Assembly: GCA_900469615.1 (NCBI GenBank)
Contig: UBYA01000002.1
Span: 1-64,000 of the forward strand
Direction: 5' to 3'
Length of the DNA: 64,000 nucleotides
Source: Hyphomicrobiales bacterium
GTDB taxonomy: Bacteria > Pseudomonadota > Alphaproteobacteria > Rhizobiales > Rhizobiaceae
Below the pieces are notes generated by a model that did not search any database, was not told the DNA's origin, and saw only the letters and a list, made by a program, of their open reading frames with translations. Of this stretch, positions 58,379 through 64,000 are shown one piece after another (position 1 is the stretch's first letter; every line of letters starts with the position of its first letter). Both the position numbers and the translations under genes were made by a program.

Positions 58379-58392
58379 TTTGATCACGATCA
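58379..58392 (-). promoter_or_regulatory. FNR/FixK box (anaerobox) of the CBS-BON gene
   Basis: TTGATCACGATCAA is a perfect TTGAT-N4-ATCAA site. A class II position (-41.5) would put the start of transcription near 58344, and the minus strand carries TATCCT at about the right -10 place. The FixK encoded 1 kb away has the ETVSR recognition helix that reads this sequence. Confidence 0.8.
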
Positions 58393-58618
58393 AGGATGCG
58401 GGCGGCGTGCTCTCAATTTTGCCGGATCCTGCTCGTGCCAATCCGGGCTCGATCTGCCGTCGCCTGATGCATGTCGTCATCGATACGATCCATCCGGCGG
58501 CCGTGGCGGAGAGATGGCCTTTTCGGCCTTCGCCGGAAAGACGAGCGGTTGCGTGCAGGCTCATCCTTGCGCAGCCGCCGCGATCGTGGACCGATCGGCA
58601 GGCCGCGGCAGAGGTTGA

Positions 58619-59344
58619 TCAATCCAGCTTTCCGGTGAAGACATAGCCGACGCCGCGCACCGCCTTGATGAATTGCGGCTTTTTCGGATCCGTCTCGATC
58701 TTGCGGCGCAGCCGCACGATCTGGGTGTCGATCGTGCGGTCGAACGCTTCCAGGTCGCGTCCTCTCGTGAGATCCATCAACACTTCGCGCGTCAGCACTC
58801 TTCCGGCGTTGCGCACGAGAGCCGTCAGCATCTCGAACTCCCCGGTCGTCAGTCCGATGTCCTGTCCCCGGGGATCGAGCACCTGACGCCGGCTGATGTT
58901 CAGCTGCCATCCCTCGAAGCGGATGATCTCCTCCGCGCCGGGTTCCGAATTCCGGACAGGGGCCTGGCGTCGACGCAGGATCGACTTGAGGCGGGCATGG
59001 ACTTCGCGAAGGTGGAAAGGCTTGGCGATATAGTCGTCCGCGCCGATTTCCAGCCCGACGATGCGATCGACCACGTCGTCGCGGCCGGTCAGCATCATGA
59101 TCGGCACGTCCGAGGTGGCGCGAATTTCGCGGGCGAGATCAAGCCCGTCCGTGCCGCCCGGCAGGACAAGGTCGAGAAGAATGGCGTCGAAGTTTTGCTG
59201 GCGCAGGCGCGAGCGCATCTCGTTTCCGTCCGCTGCCGAGGAGACCGTGTAGCCTTCGTCCTCGAAATAGCGGGTCAACATCTGGCGAATGCGAGGATCG
59301 TCGTCGACGACGAGGATGCGCGCTTCGTGCTGGAGTGCCGCCAT
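58619..59344 (-). CDS. fxkR: OmpR-type response regulator FxkR
   Basis: 241-residue response regulator: receiver with DDD at 14-16 and phospho-acceptor Asp58 (AILLDLVLPGG), and an OmpR/PhoB winged helix (about 140-240; LTTGEFEMLTALVRNAGRVLTREVL, ending VRGVGYVFTGKLD). ATG 59344 is preferred to TTG 59359. In Rhizobium etli, FxkR receives phosphate from hybrid FixL and activates fixK through a K-box. Here it is divergent from fixK, with such a box between the two, and hybrid fixL lies just beyond, so the assignment rests on context as well as domains. Confidence 0.85.
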   Translation of the reverse strand: MAALQHEARILVVDDDPRIRQMLTRYFEDEGYTVSSAADGNEMRSRLRQQNFDAILLDLVLPGGTDGLDLAREIRATSDVPIMMLTGRDDVVDRIVGLEIGADDYIAKPFHLREVHARLKSILRRRQAPVRNSEPGAEEIIRFEGWQLNISRRQVLDPRGQDIGLTTGEFEMLTALVRNAGRVLTREVLMDLTRGRDLEAFDRTIDTQIVRLRRKIETDPKKPQFIKAVRGVGYVFTGKLD

Positions 59345-59376
59345 CGTCGATCCGGTCAATGTATCAAGCCGCCATT

Positions 59377-59392
59377 GTTACAGACTGTTACC
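59377..59392 (+). promoter_or_regulatory. K-box (FxkR site) upstream of fixK
   Basis: GTTACAGACTGTTACC, a direct repeat GTTAC(A/C) with a 4-bp gap, matches the K-box (GTTACA-N4-GTTACA) described for FxkR-dependent fixK promoters. It ends 86 bp before the fixK start, with TTTAAC further downstream as a possible -10. Confidence 0.8.
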
Positions 59393-59478
59393 AAACAGCA
59401 CCGTCTTTAACACGCACGGCATGCTGGTGTCACCAGCGACGGGTCATCTGTCGTCATCGACGACACAGGGGATTGGTC

Positions 59479-60228
59479 ATGCTGCAGGCGAACAACGTTC
59501 ATCATCTCAGGGAAGTCACCAGCGCAGCGCTCCTCGGCGCCGAGCCGAATTGTGTGCAAGCGCTTTTCCGAAAGCAGCCTGTCGAACACTTCGCCGCCGG
59601 CCAGACGCTGTTCTTCGAAGGCGATATGGCAAAACATCTCTTCGAGGTCGTCGAAGGCAGCCTGCGCATCTTCAAGATCACCTCGGACGGCCGGCGTGTG
59701 ATCACCGGTTTCCAGCATGGCGGCGATATCGTCGGCATCTCTTTGAAAAGCCGCTATCTGTATGGCGCCGAAGCGATCGTCGATACCCGGATACGCCGCC
59801 TCTCGCGCAAGGCCTTCGATGCCGAGGTCGCCTGCTCTCCCGAACTGCGGCAAGAGGTCTTCGCGCGTGTTTGCGACGAGATGGCGGCGGCTCAGGACCA
59901 GATGGTGCTTCTGTCGTGCAAGAGCGCCGAGGAGCGGGTCTGCACGTTTCTTCTGAAGCGGCTACCGCGTGAGCCGGGCGCTCGCGCATACAATGCCGTT
60001 GTCGACCTGCCGATGACACGGCTCGACATTGCCGATTATCTCGGCCTTACCATCGAAACCGTCTCGCGGACCATGACGAAGCTTGCGCAGAAGGGGATTA
60101 TCTGTCCGGCGGGTCGCCATGCCGTCCGGATCATGAAATACGGGCTGCTTGTCCAGCTTTCCGGTGATGGCGAATATTATGGCGACGAGCGTGGCCAGAT
60201 CGCTTACGCTGGAGCCAATCGCCACTGA
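59479..60228 (+). CDS. fixK: FixK-type Crp/Fnr transcriptional regulator
   Basis: 249-residue Crp/Fnr regulator: cyclic-nucleotide-fold domain (about 30-150; FAAGQTLFFEGDMAKHLFEVVEGSLRIFK) and winged HTH (about 165-230) with recognition helix TIETVSRTMTKL, whose E..SR residues read TTGAT half-sites. The N-terminal Cys cluster that holds the Fe-S centre in FNR/FnrN is absent, so it senses oxygen only through its transcription, as FixK does. The frame upstream of ATG 59479 runs through the K-box. Cotranscribed with hybrid fixL, 18 bp downstream. Confidence 0.9.
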   Translation: MLQANNVHHLREVTSAALLGAEPNCVQALFRKQPVEHFAAGQTLFFEGDMAKHLFEVVEGSLRIFKITSDGRRVITGFQHGGDIVGISLKSRYLYGAEAIVDTRIRRLSRKAFDAEVACSPELRQEVFARVCDEMAAAQDQMVLLSCKSAEERVCTFLLKRLPREPGARAYNAVVDLPMTRLDIADYLGLTIETVSRTMTKLAQKGIICPAGRHAVRIMKYGLLVQLSGDGEYYGDERGQIAYAGANRH

Positions 60229-60246
60229 TCGCAATGAAGAAGGCCT

Positions 60247-62169
60247 ATGAACAGCAAAAATGCCGCAGATGTGTCAACCGAAAGCAAATTGGATGACATC
60301 GTGCATCTGCTCGAGGGGGTCAACCTTATCGTACATGACTTCGATGGGGTGATCGTCCGATGGACCGATGGCTGCGAAGCCCTCTATGGCTGGTCGCGGA
60401 CGGAGGCCGTGGGAAAGGTTGTTCAGGAGCTTTTGTCGACGCAATTTCCGGCGCCGCTCGAAAATATCCGGGAGGCGGTCCGGCGGGATGGAGCGTGGGA
60501 AGGAGAGGTGGTGCACCGGGCCAAGGACGGGCGGACGCTTTTCGTCGCCACGCGCTGGGCTCTCGTCACCCCGGCTGCCGGCGGCACGACGTTGATCATA
60601 CAGACGAATAACGATGTGAGCGATATGAAGAGAGCTCAAGATGATCTTGCAGAGCGGGAGGCGCATCTGCGCTCGATCCTCGACACCGTGCCGGAGTCGA
60701 TGATCGTCATCGACGAGGCCGGCACGATTTCCTCCTTCAGCGCCGCGGCGCAAAAGCTGTTCGGCTATACGACCGCGGAAGTTTGCGGAAAGAACGTGAA
60801 GATGCTGATGCCGCAGCCCGATCGCGATGCGCATGATGGTTATATCTCGCGCTATTTGACGACGGGCGAGCGGCGCATCATCGGTTACGGTCGCGTCGTG
60901 ACGGGACGGCGCAAGGACGGTTCGGTATTCCCCATGGAGCTTTCCGTCGGGGAGGCGGTGACGAAGGGCAAGCGGATCTTTACCGGCTTCATCCGGGATC
61001 TGACGAGCCGTCACAAGATCGAGGAAGAGCTGCGCCAGGCCCAGAAGATGGAAGCCATCGGGCAACTTACCGGCGGATTGGCCCATGATTTCAACAATCT
61101 GCTGACGGTGATCAGCGGCAATCTCGAAATGATCGAGGGCAAATTGCAGGATGAAAAGCTCCGGCCATTGCTGCGCGAGGCGCAGGATGCCGCCGAGGAT
61201 GGCGCCAAGCTGACCGGACAGTTGCTCGCCTTCGGCCGCCGCCAGCCGCTCAATGCGAAGCTCGCCGATATCGGCCAGCTCGTCTCCGGCTTTTCCGATC
61301 TCCTCCGGCGCACGCTCGGCGAGGCGATCGAGTTCCGCACGATCGTTTCCGGTGCGGCGAACAGGGCCTTGGTCGACGCCTCCCAATTGCAGAATGCGCT
61401 GCTCAATCTCGTTCTCAATGCGCGCGATGCCATGCCGCGCGGCGGAAGGCTTTCGATCGAGATTTCGCGCGTCCAGCTCGACGTCGATTATGCGCAGATG
61501 TATCCGCAGGTTCGCACCGGCGATTTCGTCCTGATCGCGGTGACGGATACGGGCCAGGGCATGTCGGCGGACATCAAGCAGCGTGCCTTCGAGCCTTTCT
61601 TCACGACCAAGGGCGTCGGTTCCGGTACGGGGCTCGGCCTGTCGATGGTCTATGGTTTCGCCAAGCAGTCGGGCGGTCACGTTCAGCTCTACAGCGAGAT
61701 AGGACAGGGAACGAGCGTGCGCATCTTCCTGCCTGCCGCGCAGAAAGAGAATGCCGGGGCGGCCGACCGGCAGCCGGAGGAGCACGCTCAGCCCGGCATT
61801 CCTGGCGGTTCGGAGAAAATTCTCGTCGTCGAGGACGATCCGCGCGTGCGGCGCGTCGCCGTTGCGCGGCTGCTCGATGCAGGATATCAGGTCGTCGAGG
61901 CGGCCAATGGCAGGGACGCACTCGACCGGCTGGATGAAAATCCCGATGTCGCGCTGTTGTTTACCGATATCGTCATGCCCGGCGGCATGACGGGTGACGA
62001 GCTTGCAAACACCGTCCGGGCATTGCGGCCGAAGGTCAAAATCCTCTTCACGTCCGGCTATGCGGAGCCCACGATTGCCGGTCGGGAACTTGCTCTTTCG
62101 GGAACCTGGCTGAAGAAGCCTTACACGGCGCGCGAACTGGCACAGCGGCTGCGCGAACTTCTCGATTAG
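60247..62169 (+). CDS. fixL: Hybrid oxygen-sensor histidine kinase FixL
   Basis: 640-residue soluble kinase. PAS 1 covers about 15-125. PAS 2 (about 140-250) contains RDAHDGYISRYLTTGERRII, with His196 at the haem-ligand position of FixL, and IIGYGRVVTGRRKDGSVFPMELSVGE. Then come HisKA with GGLAHDFNNLL (His280), HATPase (GTGLGLSMVYGFAKQSGG) and a C-terminal receiver (about 522-638) with Asp574 in LLFTDIVMPGG. The added receiver and lack of membrane helices distinguish it from classical FixL and match the hFixL of R. etli and R. leguminosarum. It should phosphorylate FxkR when oxygen is low. Confidence 0.92.
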   Translation: MNSKNAADVSTESKLDDIVHLLEGVNLIVHDFDGVIVRWTDGCEALYGWSRTEAVGKVVQELLSTQFPAPLENIREAVRRDGAWEGEVVHRAKDGRTLFVATRWALVTPAAGGTTLIIQTNNDVSDMKRAQDDLAEREAHLRSILDTVPESMIVIDEAGTISSFSAAAQKLFGYTTAEVCGKNVKMLMPQPDRDAHDGYISRYLTTGERRIIGYGRVVTGRRKDGSVFPMELSVGEAVTKGKRIFTGFIRDLTSRHKIEEELRQAQKMEAIGQLTGGLAHDFNNLLTVISGNLEMIEGKLQDEKLRPLLREAQDAAEDGAKLTGQLLAFGRRQPLNAKLADIGQLVSGFSDLLRRTLGEAIEFRTIVSGAANRALVDASQLQNALLNLVLNARDAMPRGGRLSIEISRVQLDVDYAQMYPQVRTGDFVLIAVTDTGQGMSADIKQRAFEPFFTTKGVGSGTGLGLSMVYGFAKQSGGHVQLYSEIGQGTSVRIFLPAAQKENAGAADRQPEEHAQPGIPGGSEKILVVEDDPRVRRVAVARLLDAGYQVVEAANGRDALDRLDENPDVALLFTDIVMPGGMTGDELANTVRALRPKVKILFTSGYAEPTIAGRELALSGTWLKKPYTARELAQRLRELLD

Positions 62170-62187
62170 GGCCGTCCCGCTTTTGCC

Positions 62188-62250
62188 GGAGCGGTTCCGC
62201 CTTTCGCGGAATCGCTGAACCGCTCTATCTCTTTGTTTTTACGCATTTGC
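62188..62250. repeat. Truncated RIME repeat, probable terminator of fixK-fixL
   Basis: Only the first half of the RIME element: a hairpin GAGCGGTTC / GAACCGCTC (62189-62197 and 62217-62225) followed by TATCTCTTTGTTTTTACGC, after which the similarity stops. The stem plus T-rich tail 20 bp past the fixL stop should work as a rho-independent terminator between fixL and the convergent hemN. Confidence 0.7.
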
Positions 62251-62304
62251 GAGCGTACGGCATCGCTGCCGATGCCGTACGCGCAGGTGCCGGTATTGAA
62301 GATG

Positions 62305-63651
62305 TTATATGGCGGCCGAGTGACGCGCCTTGCGCGAACTCAAATAGCTGTCGAAGTGCGCCGCGATCGACCTTGCGAACAGGTGACTGTCGGCGCCGAT
62401 GGCAAAGCGATCCCCGTTAGAGGCGAAGTGGGGCGACGTCTGCGCCAGCAAAGCCGCTTCATGCAGGATTGCTTCCGCCCCAGCGCCGAACCGGCTGCGC
62501 AATGCGGTAACGGAAAAGCCGAAATCGCACATGAGGCGTTCGATCACCCAACCGCGCATGCGGTCCTCATCGGAAAGCGAAAGGCCACGCACGACGGCAA
62601 GGCCACCGGCTTCGATCAGACGCCCGTAGGCGGCGGTCGAGGGCATGTTCTGGGCGTAGCCCTGACGAAAGCGGCTGATCGAGGACGGTCCGAGGCCGAT
62701 CAGGGTGTCGCAGCGCTCGTCGGTATAGCCTTGAAAATTCCTCGTCAGCCGCCCCTCGCGCGCGGCCGCGGCAAGACTATCGGCCGGAAGGGCGAAATGA
62801 TCGATGCCTATCGGCAGATAGCCGGCTTCGCAGATGAGCCTGGCCGCGCCCTGCGCCTGCTCCAGCCGCGCGTCGGGGCCAGGCAACGCGGCTTCATCGA
62901 TCATGGTCTGGTGTTTCTTGAACCACGGCACATGCGCATATCCGAAGATCGCCACGCGATCCGGCCGCAACGACAGCGATAGCTCGATGGTCCTGTCCAA
63001 GGTCGCGAGCGTCTGGAAGGGCAGGCCATACAGAAGGTCCAAATTGACGGAGCCGACGCCTCGCCCTCTCAAGCCTTCCACGACCTCGCGCGTCGTCTCG
63101 AAACTCTGCTTGCGGTTGATGGCGTTTTGAACGCGGCGGTCGAAATCCTGGATGCCGAGACTTGCGCGCGTGGTTCCGACTTCGGCCAGGGCATCCAGCC
63201 GCGCCTCATCCATGTCGTTGGGATCGATTTCAATGCTCACGCTCGCGTCGGCCGCAATCGTGAAGCTCTCGCGCAGCCGTCTGAACAGGCTTTGCATGTC
63301 CTCGGGCCTGAGCATGGTCGGGGAACCTCCGCCGAGGTGGATCGCGCGTACGATGCCCCGTCCCGCCAGGCGCCGGCCGACCATCGCGATCTCGCGGTAA
63401 AGCATCGCGAGATAGTCGGCGACGGGCGCGTAGCGAAGAGTCTGCTTCGTATGGCATGCGCAGAACCAGCATAGCCGGTCGCAGTAAGGGATGTGCAGAT
63501 AAAGCGATATGGCCTCGTCTGCCGGAATCGCGTCGATCCAGCCGGAGACCGTTTCAGGCGTCACGCCGTCGTGGAAATGCGGCGCCGTCGGATAGCTGGT
63601 GTAGCGCGGGACATTGGCGTCGATCAGGCGGTGAGTGGGGACGGCTGTCAT
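62305..63651 (-). CDS. hemN: Oxygen-independent coproporphyrinogen III oxidase
   Basis: 448-residue radical SAM enzyme of haem synthesis under low oxygen. The cluster motif is CDRLCWFCAC (Cys57, Cys61, Cys64; CX3CX2C), followed by AIHLGGGSPTML, SIEIDPNDM and LDLLYGLPFQT, and a HemN C-terminal domain (GLGPSSISRF, GYAQN). ATG 63651 overlaps the cydC stop (ATGA); the frame upstream to 63885 is a shadow of cydC. A typical FixK target; the promoter lies outside the window. Confidence 0.93.
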   Translation of the reverse strand: MTAVPTHRLIDANVPRYTSYPTAPHFHDGVTPETVSGWIDAIPADEAISLYLHIPYCDRLCWFCACHTKQTLRYAPVADYLAMLYREIAMVGRRLAGRGIVRAIHLGGGSPTMLRPEDMQSLFRRLRESFTIAADASVSIEIDPNDMDEARLDALAEVGTTRASLGIQDFDRRVQNAINRKQSFETTREVVEGLRGRGVGSVNLDLLYGLPFQTLATLDRTIELSLSLRPDRVAIFGYAHVPWFKKHQTMIDEAALPGPDARLEQAQGAARLICEAGYLPIGIDHFALPADSLAAAAREGRLTRNFQGYTDERCDTLIGLGPSSISRFRQGYAQNMPSTAAYGRLIEAGGLAVVRGLSLSDEDRMRGWVIERLMCDFGFSVTALRSRFGAGAEAILHEAALLAQTSPHFASNGDRFAIGADSHLFARSIAAHFDSYLSSRKARHSAAI

Positions 63652-64000
63652 GCGGAGAGTTCCAGGATCGTGCTGTTGCGGACCAGAAGCGGGCGGTGGG
63701 TGGACATGACGACGATACGGTCGCTGAGGTGCGCGGCAAGGCGCGTCAGGATTCGCTGGCCCTGCGCCGCGTCGAGATGTTCCGTCGGCTCGTCGAGCAG
63801 CACGATCGGCGTATGAGCAAGGAACGCGCGAGCCAGGTTGAGCCGCTGTGCCTCGCCGAGCGAGAGCATATCCTGCCTGATCCACGCATCGAGGCCGCCG
63901 GCCGTCCGTATCCGTTCACCGAGCTCGACTGCTTCCAGCGCATGCCACATCGCCGCGTCGTTGCCTTCCGGCTCGAACAGATTGGCCCGCACGGTGTCGT
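63648..64000 (-). CDS. cydC: CydC, ABC exporter for cytochrome bd assembly (3' end)
   Basis: C-terminal 117 or so residues of an ABC exporter ATPase, running off the right edge. Signature LSLGEAQRLNLARAFL, Walker B IVLLDEPTEHLD and the switch His in MSTHRPLL are visible. DTVRANLFEPEGNDAAMWHALEAVELGE matches CydC, the thiol exporter subunit needed for cytochrome bd. Overlap with hemN suggests a low-oxygen respiration operon. Confidence 0.82.
   Translation of the reverse strand, partial: DTVRANLFEPEGNDAAMWHALEAVELGERIRTAGGLDAWIRQDMLSLGEAQRLNLARAFLAHTPIVLLDEPTEHLDAAQGQRILTRLAAHLSDRIVVMSTHRPLLVRNSTILELSA

Noticed and set aside
59479-60228. An FNR/FnrN assignment for the Crp-family gene
   Set aside because: The N-terminal cysteine cluster for an Fe-S centre is absent, and the context is that of fixK.

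Overview
The window looks like part of a chromosome, chromid or megaplasmid of a fast-growing member of the Rhizobiaceae, most like Rhizobium. The GC content is high. There are two copies, one complete and one truncated, of a RIME-type palindromic repeat. At the right end there is a hybrid FixL / FxkR / FixK low-oxygen circuit with a K-box promoter, a circuit known from Rhizobium etli and relatives. I saw no rRNA or tRNA genes, no CRISPR array and no intact insertion sequence.

Left third (0.2-21 kb), sugar and acid catabolism. Minus-strand genes at 0.26-6.26 kb encode a ribose-type ABC importer, an FGGY kinase and a class II ketose-bisphosphate aldolase, divergent from a MurR/RpiR regulator with a clear paired operator. 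A second ribose-type importer with a SMP-30-type lactonase (10.0-15.5 kb) lies next to a GAF histidine kinase and a NarL-type response regulator. A GntR/FCD regulator with GTCGAC-centred operators faces an MFS permease, a 2-keto-4-pentenoate hydratase-like enzyme and a HpaI-type aldolase. This operon ends in an SDR pseudogene split by a RIME element. An IS110-type transposase scar lies at 7.5-7.7 kb.

Centre (21.9-44 kb), the most interesting region. Genes for DnaK, a CbpA-type DnaJ, CbpM, an NtrC-type response regulator and its histidine kinase are followed by DUF1269, ClpB, DUF2171, DUF2945 and DUF488 proteins, a bestrophin-like channel, a YdeP-like molybdopterin oxidoreductase, a short MscS-like protein, cardiolipin synthase, a HAD phosphatase and several small proteins of unknown function. 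Seven transcription units here, on both strands, carry a -24/-12 (sigma-54) promoter. Each is preceded by two GGACA-N3-TGTCC dyads whose centres lie 59-61 and 81-84 bp upstream of the -24 element. This defines a compact sigma-54 chaperone/envelope stress regulon, probably controlled by the response regulator encoded inside it. I know of no description of it.

Right third (44.6-64 kb), more catabolism and then oxygen control. There is a 3-dehydroshikimate dehydratase (QuiC-like), a PEP mutase/isocitrate lyase family enzyme, an SDR, an MFS permease and a GntR regulator; a GH15 glucoamylase with a ROK (polyphosphate-glucokinase-like) kinase; a proline-racemase-family enzyme with a Ser/Cys catalytic pair; and a PAS-LuxR regulator divergent from a two-subunit CoA-transferase. 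Then come a CBS-BON protein with an FNR/FixK box, fxkR, fixK, hybrid fixL, hemN and the 3' end of cydC, running off the window. A decayed cydA fragment lies near 39.7 kb.
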